A stretch of 64,000 nt of DNA from an uncultured Prevotella sp. GTDB lineage: Bacteria > Bacteroidota > Bacteroidia > Bacteroidales > Bacteroidaceae. The DNA lies in NCBI GenBank assembly GCA_902495455.1, contig CABUXJ010000009.1, positions 30,526 through 94,525 of the forward strand, in the 5' to 3' direction. The notes below the pieces were generated by a model. It was not told the origin of the DNA. It searched no databases and was given only the letters and a program-made list of their open reading frames with translations. Made by a program: the position numbers and the translations under genes. Shown piece by piece: positions 55,559-64,000 of this stretch (position 1 is its first letter; each line of letters begins with the position of its first letter).

Positions 55559-57937
55559 ATGGCCCTGCTGCTGATCATACTGACGGCGCTGTTTTCTTCC
55601 GCAGCATACGGAATGGAGGCGGAAGACTACGTGACGGACAATCTTGACGATATGTCCGACATGTCCCATCAGCACATAACGCAGATTCTTCAGGACTGCA
55701 AGGGCTTTCTGTGGCTCTCGTCGTGGAACGGACTTTACCGCTTCGACGGCTACGGTTTCGTGGCTTTCAAGGCGACGCCGGGTGACGGAAACAATATGGG
55801 CAGCTGTCGCTTTCGCAATATTGTGCTCGACTATGACGTGACGCCGGCGTCGGCCGTCGGCAATATCTATTGTCTCGTTGACGACGATGTGTTCCTCTTT
55901 GACGTGCGGACGGCGCGGTTCGTCAGTGTCAGAGGCTCTCGGGAGAGGACAGCGCGCAAACTCTTTAAGGACAACGGCTCCCGGACGGGCGGCTTTGAGG
56001 ACGGCAGGGGCATACATTGGAAGATAACTTCGGACGGTTTTTTCCGCAGTGTGCCGCGTGAGAGGAAGTGGCGGCGGTTGGACGCCGTGCCCGGGTCCGT
56101 AACGAGATTGATGTACCGTGACCGCCTTGGGAGGGTGTGGATTGGCACGAGAGACGGACGGCTGACGGTGCTCGACGCCGACCTTGGGCTGCTCGGATAT
56201 ATGGGGAAGGACGGACGGCTGCATGACAGCGACGCGGAGTTTTATCCCGTGTACAGTCTTTGCGAGGACAGCGAGGGCGCGATGTGGCTCGGAAGCAAGC
56301 CTTTCGGCCTGTTCCGGTTGCACGGCGATAGTCTTGAACACATCGGCGGGCTTAACTCCGGGAGCGTCTATGACCTGAAGACGGACCGCCGGGGACGGCT
56401 GTGGGTGGCCACGCATGTCGGCGGAATCAGTGTCGTGAGCCGCAAGGACGGACGCTATGTCATTGAACCGATTGCTGCGACAAAGGGTCTCCGCGTCAGA
56501 AGACTGCTCATCCTTGACGACGGAACGCTGATTGCGACAACCACGACCGGCCTTCTTGTAGCCGACAATATATATCGGCCGTCGGACCGTGTGAGATGGC
56601 GGATGCACGTCAGGGAGGCCAATCGTGCTGAAAGCCTGTCCGACAATGCTACGATGAACGTCGTAAGAGACGGCCGGGGACGTGTGTTTGTGACGACGGA
56701 GAGCGGCGGTCTCAATCTTCTGCTCACAACCGACATTCACGCCGACAGGTTTTCTTTCCGTCATTACGGTCTGGAGAACGGCCTCGGGTCGGACGTGACG
56801 ATGGCCTGCGCCGGGCTTAATGACAGTGTTCTGCTCGTTCAGTGCAACAACGTGCTGTCGTTATTAAACACCAAAACGTCTCGGATGGAGAACTTCGGGA
56901 AGTCGTTTTGGGGCGAGAACCTGCAATTCTCCGACGCCGAACCGTTGCTTTTGCCCGGCGGGCGTTTGCTCATTTCTCTTCAGACAGGCGTGCTTGCCGT
57001 TGCAATGGACGACCTGTATGCCGTCGATTACAAACCGCGCATCGTGTTGACGGGACTTCGCGCGGCCGGCATTTCCTCCGATTACATTGTTGATTATACC
57101 GTCGATTACAGGGACACAATAGTAATCAACCCTTCCCAACGCGACTTTACTCTCAGTTTCTCAGCCCTCGATTTCACCGGAAACCGATACATCCGCTATG
57201 CGACGAAGTTGGATGAAGACAGCCTTTGGAGCCATCCTACGGCCACAAACAGCATCGATTTCCGTGACATTGCGGCCGGAACGCACACGCTGAGCATACG
57301 TTCGACCAACGCTCTCGGCCAGTGGACGGACAACGTGCGCACCGTGACGATTGTCGTGGAGCCGACTTTCTTTGAGACTTGGTACGGCCGGATGTTCCTG
57401 ATGATTGCCATCGCCGGGCTTATCGTGCTGCTGACATACATTGTCATATATGTCCGCACGCTGGAGAAGCGCCGTAAGGAGACGCTCGAAGCCTATCTGC
57501 TGCTGCTCGACCAGAAGGAAGAGGCTTCCGGCAATACACCGGCCGAGGCGAAACAGCACGCCGAACAGCGTCCCGCCGAGCCCATTGTCATTGCTCCCCG
57601 TCTGTCGGCCGAAGACGAGGCTTTCATGAAGAAGATAGCCGATTTCACGGAGCGGAACATCTCCAACAGCGACATAAACATTAACGACATGGCTGCCGCA
57701 GCAGCCGTGAGCCGCTCGGGACTGAACCGCAAGATGCGCCAATTGCTCGGCGTCACGCCGGCCGACTTTCTGAAAGAAGCGAGGATGAAGCGCGCCGTGA
57801 AGATGTTGAAAGAGACCGACGCACCTGCCGCGGACATAGCATACGCCTGCGGCTTTTCCGATCCGAAGTATTTTGCGAAATGCGTAAAGGCGTCGACGGG
57901 CATGACGCCGCGCGAACTCAGAGACTCTAATCCATAG
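55559..57937 (+). CDS. Transmembrane propeller/AraC regulator (SusR-like, no kinase)
   Basis: Inner-membrane one-protein sensor and regulator of 792 residues. A signal/anchor (LLLIILTALFSSAAYG) is followed by two-component regulator propeller repeats (ILQDCKGFLWLSSWNGLYRF, RLGRVWIGTRDGRL, RRGRLWVATHVGG), a Y_Y_Y domain (residues about 510-600), one membrane helix (FLMIAIAGLIVLLTYIVIYV) and an AraC helix-turn-helix pair (SRSGLNRKMRQLLGVTPADF, FSDPKYFAKCVKASTGMTPR). Histidine kinase and receiver domains of hybrid systems are absent. The adjacent pectin enzyme suggests pectin oligosaccharides as signal (inference). Confidence 0.9.
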   Translation: MALLLIILTALFSSAAYGMEAEDYVTDNLDDMSDMSHQHITQILQDCKGFLWLSSWNGLYRFDGYGFVAFKATPGDGNNMGSCRFRNIVLDYDVTPASAVGNIYCLVDDDVFLFDVRTARFVSVRGSRERTARKLFKDNGSRTGGFEDGRGIHWKITSDGFFRSVPRERKWRRLDAVPGSVTRLMYRDRLGRVWIGTRDGRLTVLDADLGLLGYMGKDGRLHDSDAEFYPVYSLCEDSEGAMWLGSKPFGLFRLHGDSLEHIGGLNSGSVYDLKTDRRGRLWVATHVGGISVVSRKDGRYVIEPIAATKGLRVRRLLILDDGTLIATTTTGLLVADNIYRPSDRVRWRMHVREANRAESLSDNATMNVVRDGRGRVFVTTESGGLNLLLTTDIHADRFSFRHYGLENGLGSDVTMACAGLNDSVLLVQCNNVLSLLNTKTSRMENFGKSFWGENLQFSDAEPLLLPGGRLLISLQTGVLAVAMDDLYAVDYKPRIVLTGLRAAGISSDYIVDYTVDYRDTIVINPSQRDFTLSFSALDFTGNRYIRYATKLDEDSLWSHPTATNSIDFRDIAAGTHTLSIRSTNALGQWTDNVRTVTIVVEPTFFETWYGRMFLMIAIAGLIVLLTYIVIYVRTLEKRRKETLEAYLLLLDQKEEASGNTPAEAKQHAEQRPAEPIVIAPRLSAEDEAFMKKIADFTERNISNSDININDMAAAAAVSRSGLNRKMRQLLGVTPADFLKEARMKRAVKMLKETDAPAADIAYACGFSDPKYFAKCVKASTGMTPRELRDSNP

Positions 57938-57990
57938 TCGTCAAAGCACATCCATAACCGTCAAAACACATCCATAATCGTCAAAGCACA
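57931..57990 (+). repeat. Three tandem 20-bp repeats, candidate AraC-type operator
   Basis: tccatagtcgtcaaagcaca is repeated at 57951 and 57971 with two or three changes each, exactly head to tail. The first unit contains the TAG stop of the regulator gene. 20 bp is close to two helical turns, as in AraC-type half-site arrays. It lies about 140 bases upstream of the next promoter. Confidence 0.75.
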
Positions 57991-58021
57991 ATAAAAGTTC
58001 ATCATTGACATGACAATTCCG

Positions 58022-58063
58022 CAATAAAGGGGCGTTTCCTGCGACGGAAAACGCCCCTTTATT
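58022..58063 (+). terminator. Terminator after regulator gene
   Basis: caataaaggggcgtttcc (58022-58039) pairs with the inverted run ending in attg near 58063, with one bulged base, and is followed by cgttttg. Confidence 0.8.
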
Positions 58064-58128
58064 GCGTTTTGACGCGATTTTCCCCTCGAAATGACACGAC
58101 TTTACCCTCTCTTTTCATGCCGCAGCAA

Positions 58129-58136
58129 TAATTTTG
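58129..58136 (+). promoter_or_regulatory. -7 promoter box for the pectin esterase gene
   Basis: taattttg, 31 bases before the ATG at 58167. Confidence 0.6.
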
Positions 58137-58166
58137 CAACGTTCAAACTAATCAAATTAAAACAGC

Positions 58167-61100
58167 ATGAAAAAAACCTTTCTGACACTGATGTGTCTCA
58201 CAATGCTTTTCGTCGTACCGGCTGACGCCGTGCGCAAGGTGTGGATTCTCGGCGATTCCACCGCGGCCTTGCAGGACGAGAACGGCAACAAGCGCGGTTG
58301 GGCGCAGATGCTCCAGCAGTTCTTCAATGCCGATGAGATAGAGATCATCGACAAGGCGAAGTCCGGAGCGTCCAGCAAATCCTTCTATAAGGAGACCGCT
58401 TTCTGGCCGACCATCAAACCGCAGATTGGTCCGGGCGACATCGTCATCATCCAGTTTGCCCATAACGACGAGAAATGCGGCGGCGCGGACGGCGACGCGC
58501 TTGAAGAGTTCTTCAAGGCAAACCCGTCCCAGAAACCTGCCGACTGGGACTATTCCAACAAATATCGCGGCACCCATCCGTCCGAGACCTTCCCTACCTA
58601 TATAAAAGCATATATCGACGAGGCCAAGGCGGCCGGCGCGACGCCCATCGTTGTCGGCGCGATATGCCGCAAATACTTCTCCGGAAGCACTATAACGGCG
58701 GCCGGCCAGCACAATCTTTGGCAGAAATTCGACAAGATCGAAAACGGCGTCTACACGGCCAACTACACCGGAAAGACGTCCGACGACGGCACGATGAACT
58801 ATCCGCTTCAGGCGAAGAAGGTGGCCGACTCATACGACGATGTGCCATACGTGGACCTCACGGCGGCGACGAAGACGATGTATGAGAGTTTCGGAGCCGA
58901 CTATTGCACGGAAAACATCTTCTGCGTCACCGACGAACAGAAGGGATGGCAGAGTGACGGCACCCATCCGTCGCCGTTCGGTGCGACGCTGATTGCGCGC
59001 CAGTTCGCACAGCTCGTGAAAGACCGGTGCGCCGCAGAGACGGACACAAAGAAGAAGGCCGTCCTGAAACTCCTCGCCGACCACACCAATCTCTCTTCCG
59101 AAATCACATTCTCACCCTCGACGGGCAATCTCGGCAAGGCATACGTCGGCCAGACGCTGACAAAGACCGTCAACGTGTCGGCCTTCTCGCTGCCCTCTGC
59201 CACGGGGACGTTCACGTTTTCGGCCACGGGCGGCTATCTTGTCTCCACCGACGGCACCAACTACTCGACGGAAGTGACAGCCGGCTATACCGGTTCGACG
59301 CTCATCCAGACACTCTACATAAAGCTCGACGTCACCTCACAAGGCGTCATCGCCGGCAAGCTCACGGCGTCGTGCGGCTCCCTCACGGGCGAAATGGACC
59401 TCACTGCTGAGGCCATCTCGCTCGAAGGCGGCACGGCCGTAAAGGTCCTCTACGACCTTTCCTCAAACACCGACGTGACGGTGACCGGCCCGTGCAATGC
59501 GCTTCCCGAGACATACAGCAACATGTATGCGCGCGACTACAACACCATGAACGCGAAGGCCGACTGGAGCGGAACGGCATACGAGGGCCAGAACCCGCGG
59601 GTCCAGCGCAACTGCATCACGGGCGACCAGTGGCCGGCCGGCGAGGAAGACGAGAACAGCAACCGCTACATACAGTTCGGCATGACGGCTCCCGCCGACA
59701 TACAGATTGCCGTCAACAAAATCTCGTTCTACGCCGGCGGTGCCGGTGGAAACGGAATGAGATTCAAGGCTTATTACAGCACGAGCCCCGACTTTCCCAC
59801 AGGTGAGGCCAGCACCACCAACTTTCTCTGGCAGACCAACATGACCTCCAACAAGGCGTACTATGTATCGACCGTGCCGGTAGTTTCCATTTCCGACGGC
59901 GAGACGATATATGTGCGCCTTTATCCGTATTACGGCTCCGCGGCTTCCGGCAAGACCTTCTGCCTGAAGGACGTGACGATAGAGGGCGTAGCCACCGACG
60001 CGGCCTCCTCCGGTGCGAAATACACCTTGACGACGGCAGTCTCTCCGGCCGACGCAGGAACAATCACCGCCGTTCCGGCCGGCAGCACGGTGAAGGAGGG
60101 CAAGACCGTCACGCTGACGGCCAGCCGCAACTTCGGATACCGGTTCAGCAAGTGGACGCTTGACGGCCGTGACTATTCCACCGACGAGCAGATCCGTTTC
60201 ACGATGGACGCCGACAAGTCTTTCGTGGCCGAGTTTGAGACCATACCGGTCTACACCGTCAGGACATTCGTCAAGAACGACGCCGAGCTTTCCGTCGGTT
60301 CCGTGACACTCTCGCCCGACGAGCACAACGGCAAATATGAGGAGGGAGAGGAAATCACGGCAACGGCCGAGGTGTCGCGCATCCTCAACTTCGTGAAGTG
60401 GGAGGACGGTTCCTCCTCCAACCCGCGCCTCATCCGGGTCAGCGGCGACATGGACCTGACGGCAGAATATGAGGTTCAGGACTTCATCGCCGTTTTCGAC
60501 GCGAGCAAGACCCAGGTCTATGCTTATCCCACAACGACAAACTATCCTTTCTCGGCCGACATCACGTGGGACGGCGAGCGCAACGCCAAATCTTTAGTGG
60601 TCAAGGTTGCCGACGGTTCTCCCGCCTACACCCAGGACGGTGGAACGCCGGTCGTGCGCAACCGCGTGGGCGTCGTGACGGCCGGACTCAACGGTCTCTA
60701 TCAGAACGGCTACCGGACGACGGACATCGCGTGGCAGTATCAGTTCTCCACCCGTAAGTTCACATCGGCAACGTTTGTGTCGCAGATGTGCGCCAAGAAC
60801 AACGCCGACAAGACCTATAAGGCGCAGTATTCGCTCGACGGAACCCTGTTCACCGACATCGACGGTGCCGTCTGCGAGACCCTTGGCGCAAGCAAGATAA
60901 CCGATTTCAGTTTCGCCATCCCCTCCGACGCAATGGGCCGTGACCTCATCTACATCCGCATCACCGGCACGGGTGCGGCGACATACGGCACGGACAGTCC
61001 CGTGGGAACATTCGACGGACTTGACTACTATCAGCACTCGGAGTCGGGCGTGGGCAATGTCTACGTCATGGGCACGGCCGAAGTGGAAGACGACAAGGTC

Positions 61101-62978
61101 GCTCCCGTCGTCACGGGCACCGTCCCTGCCGACAAGGCTACGGGCATATCGGCCTCGGGACGTATCATCATCTCCTACGACGAGCGCATCCGGGCCGGCA
61201 GTCTCGTCAACGGCGAGGCCACGCTCGGCGGCAAGACACTCTCTCCGGTGTGGAACACACGTTCGGTCGAGTTCGGCTACGTAGGCCTCGAGTACGGCCG
61301 GACATACACCTTCACGATGCCCGAGGGGTATGTGACCGACCGCTCGGGCAACAGTGCTCCGGCCCTGTCGCTGACATTCACCGTCATGGAGCGCAGCCGA
61401 CCGACGGCAAGGATATTTGACGCCGTGGTCGACAAGACGCTCTCCTTGGGTTACGGCGAGAGCATCGCCGCGACGGAGCAGATGCCCCGCCAATACCGCT
61501 ACATCCAGGACGCCATCAACGATGCTCCGGCGGCTTCAGCCAAGCCTTATCTCATCTATGTCAAGGAAGGCTACTATGACGACCCCAACCCCTACTTCAA
61601 TTCGAGCTACGGAACCCGCTGGACCGACGAGACGATGACGACCACGGAGCGCATCGGCGGCAACGGCAAAAGCCTGGACGGCACGGTGGCGTATGACGAC
61701 TGCCGCATCGTCAGCGTCAACAAGCCCAACGTCCACCTCATCGGCCAGGACGTCGAGAAGGTGTTCATCGCCTCCGACCGTCAGGACGGCGGCGACAAGA
61801 ACAACTGGCGCAAGCCGTGGTATCACGTCAACGCCGGTGCGACAATCGAGGTACAGGCCGGTGGCGACGGTTTCCTCATGTCGGGCGTGACTGTCGACAA
61901 CGAGAACTGGACCAAGGACCGCAAGGCCGGTCCGCAGGCGCTGTGCCTCAACACCGATGCCGACCGCATCGTCTTCGACGGCGTGAGGGCACGCTCCTAT
62001 CAGGACACCTACAAGACCAACGGAACGTTCAAACGCTCGTTCTGGCTTAACTCGACGATAGAGGGTTCGGTGGACTTCATCTACGGCAACGGCGACGCAT
62101 GGTTTGAGAACACCACGCTCGACATCAACCGCGACAAGGGCGGCTGGATCGTCGCACCGAACCATGAGAAGGAGACCCGCTGGGGCTACGTGTTCAACAA
62201 CACGACCGTCACGACCCACTATGCCGCCGATCCATCGACCTATTCCATCTCGCTGGGCCGTCCCTGGCATGAGTTCCCCAAGACCGTCTTCCTCCACACC
62301 GTCATGGAGCTGACGCCCATCAGCGGCTACTGGTCGGAGACGATGGGCGGTCTGCCCGCTCTATGGGCTGTCTATGACATACGCGACAAGAACGGCAACC
62401 AGCTGCCCGACGACCTCGCCGACGAGGACGGCAACAAGGTCCATCAGGACGCTTCGCGCAAGGACTACTACTATATGGACAATGGAACTAAGGTCACCGG
62501 CGAGTCAAAGAACTGGCTTTCGCCTTCGGACATCGCTTCCTATACCGTCGAAAACGTGATGGCGGGTGACGGGACGGCCGATGCCTCCACCGGCGTGTGG
62601 AATCCGCTGCCGGCAGTTGAGAAGACGCAGACTCCCGAGGTCACGGTCAACGGTAATGTTGCCTCGTGGACGCCCGACGCTTTCGCGATATGCTATGTCG
62701 TGACGGTCAACGGCCGCCCGCAGGCTTTCGTCACCGAACCGACATTCACGGGCAACGCCGGCGACATCGTGACCGTCCAGTCGGCCAACGAGCACGGCAT
62801 CCTTTCGCCCATGTCCGCCCCTGTCACCCTCGGTCCGGCGACGTCCATCACGGTCGTCGCGCCTGACAAGAGCGGAAGCATGGCCGGTGAACATGCCTAT
62901 AATGTCGGCGGACAGCACGTCAGCCGTTCGGCCAGAGGGCTTGTCATACGCGACGGCGGCAAGTATGTGAACCGTTGA
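58167..62978 (+). CDS. Multidomain pectin esterase: CE12-like acetylesterase plus CE8 pectin methylesterase
   Basis: 1603-residue exported enzyme with two esterase modules. After a signal peptide (FLTLMCLTMLFVVPADA) comes an SGNH rhamnogalacturonan-acetylesterase-like domain: D30-S31 in WILGDSTAA, QFAHNDEK, and D264/H267 in SDGTHPSPFG. The middle (about 320-1090) holds beta-rich modules, including SPADAGTITAVPAGSTVKEG-type repeats and an Ig-like SbsA-type domain. Residues about 1100-1480 are a pectin methylesterase with YQDTYK (Asp1280), DFIYGNGDAWF (Asp1303) and SLGRPWHEF. A short C-terminal tail may be a sorting signal. It would remove acetyl and methyl groups from pectin. Confidence 0.92.
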   Translation: MKKTFLTLMCLTMLFVVPADAVRKVWILGDSTAALQDENGNKRGWAQMLQQFFNADEIEIIDKAKSGASSKSFYKETAFWPTIKPQIGPGDIVIIQFAHNDEKCGGADGDALEEFFKANPSQKPADWDYSNKYRGTHPSETFPTYIKAYIDEAKAAGATPIVVGAICRKYFSGSTITAAGQHNLWQKFDKIENGVYTANYTGKTSDDGTMNYPLQAKKVADSYDDVPYVDLTAATKTMYESFGADYCTENIFCVTDEQKGWQSDGTHPSPFGATLIARQFAQLVKDRCAAETDTKKKAVLKLLADHTNLSSEITFSPSTGNLGKAYVGQTLTKTVNVSAFSLPSATGTFTFSATGGYLVSTDGTNYSTEVTAGYTGSTLIQTLYIKLDVTSQGVIAGKLTASCGSLTGEMDLTAEAISLEGGTAVKVLYDLSSNTDVTVTGPCNALPETYSNMYARDYNTMNAKADWSGTAYEGQNPRVQRNCITGDQWPAGEEDENSNRYIQFGMTAPADIQIAVNKISFYAGGAGGNGMRFKAYYSTSPDFPTGEASTTNFLWQTNMTSNKAYYVSTVPVVSISDGETIYVRLYPYYGSAASGKTFCLKDVTIEGVATDAASSGAKYTLTTAVSPADAGTITAVPAGSTVKEGKTVTLTASRNFGYRFSKWTLDGRDYSTDEQIRFTMDADKSFVAEFETIPVYTVRTFVKNDAELSVGSVTLSPDEHNGKYEEGEEITATAEVSRILNFVKWEDGSSSNPRLIRVSGDMDLTAEYEVQDFIAVFDASKTQVYAYPTTTNYPFSADITWDGERNAKSLVVKVADGSPAYTQDGGTPVVRNRVGVVTAGLNGLYQNGYRTTDIAWQYQFSTRKFTSATFVSQMCAKNNADKTYKAQYSLDGTLFTDIDGAVCETLGASKITDFSFAIPSDAMGRDLIYIRITGTGAATYGTDSPVGTFDGLDYYQHSESGVGNVYVMGTAEVEDDKVAPVVTGTVPADKATGISASGRIIISYDERIRAGSLVNGEATLGGKTLSPVWNTRSVEFGYVGLEYGRTYTFTMPEGYVTDRSGNSAPALSLTFTVMERSRPTARIFDAVVDKTLSLGYGESIAATEQMPRQYRYIQDAINDAPAASAKPYLIYVKEGYYDDPNPYFNSSYGTRWTDETMTTTERIGGNGKSLDGTVAYDDCRIVSVNKPNVHLIGQDVEKVFIASDRQDGGDKNNWRKPWYHVNAGATIEVQAGGDGFLMSGVTVDNENWTKDRKAGPQALCLNTDADRIVFDGVRARSYQDTYKTNGTFKRSFWLNSTIEGSVDFIYGNGDAWFENTTLDINRDKGGWIVAPNHEKETRWGYVFNNTTVTTHYAADPSTYSISLGRPWHEFPKTVFLHTVMELTPISGYWSETMGGLPALWAVYDIRDKNGNQLPDDLADEDGNKVHQDASRKDYYYMDNGTKVTGESKNWLSPSDIASYTVENVMAGDGTADASTGVWNPLPAVEKTQTPEVTVNGNVASWTPDAFAICYVVTVNGRPQAFVTEPTFTGNAGDIVTVQSANEHGILSPMSAPVTLGPATSITVVAPDKSGSMAGEHAYNVGGQHVSRSARGLVIRDGGKYVNR

Positions 62979-63049
62979 ACTTGAAGAAGGTCGTTGCACC
63001 TTCCAAGAACATTAGAAGTTCCCACATCTACTTACATCGCTTTTTTATG

Positions 63050-63099
63050 TCAACGTAACAAGTTCATTTAAAGACTTCCAAATGAGCTTGTTACGTTGA
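63050..63099. terminator. 20-bp-arm hairpin downstream of the pectin esterase gene
   Basis: tcaacgtaacaagttcattt (63050-63069) pairs with 63080-63099 with one mismatch and a 10-base loop. It is the first strong hairpin after the stop codon. Confidence 0.65.
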
Positions 63100-63224
63100 T
63101 ATTAATTTATTGCTGTCCGGTAAAAAAATGATAGAACTTCATATCTGTCACAAATACATCATGTTACATCAGTTTTGCAAAAAGGGGCTTACCTTCTACG
63201 CTACATCTGAAAAGCCCAATCGGT

Positions 63225-63313
63225 TGTAGGGACATAGTCTTGTCTTTGTCCGCAAGCAAAAGATTGGATGTCAATATGTTATTTGCGGACAAAGACAAGA
63301 CTATGTCCCTACA
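63225..63313. repeat. Second copy of the ATPase palindrome family
   Basis: Perfect 31-bp arms (63225-63255 and 63283-63313) around a 27-base loop. The ends tgtaggga and tttgtccgcaa and the loop length equal those of the copy at 833-965. Stem changes relative to that copy are compensated on the opposite arm. Confidence 0.95.
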
Positions 63314-63452
63314 GAAGATTGAGCATGCCGTACGTAAATCTGTTTCATCGGACAGCAATAATATTAATTACAAGAGGAGAATGTTGCAGAACTCGCTGAG
63401 GAAGTCTTTAAGTGGGGTAACTGCAACCCCCTCCTTATGAAAGCTATTTTTA

Positions 63453-63840
63453 TGTCATAATAATATCAAAAATTTAACACTTCAGATTTCCGAAGTTTAA
63501 GCAAAATCAAGCAACAATCTTGACATTTCTGTTCCGTTTTCACCCGCCACTCGACCCGCTTCCGAGCAACGGGGCCCTTACGGGGTCGCAACGGGCACGC
63601 CGTCATGTCACAACGGCAGCCCCGTCGTCATGCAACGGCGGCCCCGTTGCAATGTCGCGGGGGCCTTGCGGCAAACCGCCAAAATCGCCGTTTCATAGCA
63701 ACAAAACGTAAGTCATTCAGTGACAGCAACTTATGAAAATCGTCCAAAAATCGAAAATTTCGGCCCAAAATACTGAAATTTCAAAACCATGCGAATTTTG
63801 CAAGCGTTTTGTCAGGATAAATCCGAGTTTTTAACATTTA
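63453..63840 (+). repeat. GC-core element E (388 bp)
   Basis: Full-length relative of element B with identical total length and the same border sequences (tgtcataataatatcaaa and cgagtttttaaca). The core has gcaacggggcccttacgggg and cggcggccccgttgcaatg hairpins. Confidence 0.9.
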
Positions 63841-63911
63841 GCGATTGGATATGAACATAAAATAAAAAGCTATTAAAATTCCCTTCTGTCAAGTTAGAAG
63901 TGCAACATCCC

Positions 63912-63963
63912 CTCCCCATCCTCCGCCCTTGGAGCGTAGCGGAAAGGACGGAGGATGGGGAGG
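63912..63963. repeat. 15-bp inverted repeat near window end
   Basis: cctccccatcctccg pairs with cggaggatggggagg around a 22-base loop (ttggagcgtagcggaaagga). It resembles in style, not sequence, the P, Q and R hairpins. Confidence 0.75.
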
Positions 63964-64000
63964 AAAGCGAAGCTGTGAGTCATCCGGCAATACAAAAAAC

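Larger units (their letters stand above)
62979..64000. other. 1.02-kb gene-free region at window end
   Basis: No convincing gene. It contains a 20-bp-arm hairpin (63050-63099), the second copy of the ATPase palindrome (63225-63313), GC-core element E (63453-63840) and a cctccccatcctccg/cggaggatggggagg inverted repeat (63912-63963). Short open frames at 63164-63440 are reads through the palindrome. Confidence 0.75.

Noticed and set aside
54995..56764. 589-codon open frame on the - strand across ruvB and the AraC regulator
   Set aside because: It spans two well-supported genes on the other strand and has no domain; a shadow frame.
63164..63440. Two short open frames of about 65 codons on opposite strands
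   Set aside because: Both are translations of the palindrome at 63225-63313 and share its ADKDKTMSL read; no independent evidence of a gene.

Overview
The window looks like chromosomal DNA of a GC-rich member of the Bacteroidales, most likely Prevotella or a close relative (inference). Signs of this are promoters with a TAnnTTTG -7 box, weak Shine-Dalgarno sequences, a secreted protein with a type IX secretion tail, an S46 dipeptidyl-peptidase, a LruC-domain lipoprotein, a smalltalk/HU/M15 gene cassette, and a transmembrane propeller/AraC regulator next to a multidomain pectin enzyme. I found no rRNA, tRNA, CRISPR array, phage structural gene or transposase.

Layout. 0-9 kb: calcium P-type ATPase (cut by the window edge), ribF, CPBP protease and NUDIX hydrolase on +, then dusB, dprA, a thioesterase and a DUF2851 gene on -. 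9-13 kb: an esterase, two toxin-antitoxin pairs (YoeB-type and YafQ-type), a small lipoprotein and an XRE-like regulator. 12.8-14.1 kb is gene-free and holds a candidate structured RNA. 14-25 kb: pnp, a T9SS cargo protein, a DUF4369/thioredoxin-like lipoprotein with queH, mdh, a D-Ala-D-Ala dipeptidase-like protein, a THUMP-like methyltransferase and an OmpA protein. 26-37 kb: a GNAT-like protein, parE, vanZ, two tandem NSS transporters, a ComEA-like protein, an anaerobic sulfatase maturase and an S41 protease. 38-50 kb: ybeY, coaD, a LOG protein, FprA flavoprotein, a PfkB kinase, ogt, S46 peptidase, a flippase, a nucleoside-recognition protein and a LruC lipoprotein. 51-53.2 kb: RteC-like protein, M15 peptidase, HU-like protein and smalltalk peptide. 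53-63 kb: acyltransferase, ruvB, the propeller/AraC regulator and a 1603-residue CE12-CE8 pectin esterase.

The most unusual property is the repeat load. There are GC-rich hairpin families, long near-perfect palindromes, five roughly 0.3-0.5 kb non-coding elements about 12 kb apart, and period-7 repeats carrying TGA or TAA at gene ends. Several repeats have entered reading frames. A 133-bp palindrome lies in frame inside the calcium ATPase and has a relative at 63.2 kb. A heptamer-rich insert lies in dusB, where the one repeat unit that would give an in-frame TGA reads TGT. Other repeats supply the last codons and stops of ribF, dusB, coaD, the S41 protease, the PfkB kinase, the acyltransferase and the RteC-like gene.

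All calls come from reading the sequence and protein motifs by eye. No database search or structure prediction was run.
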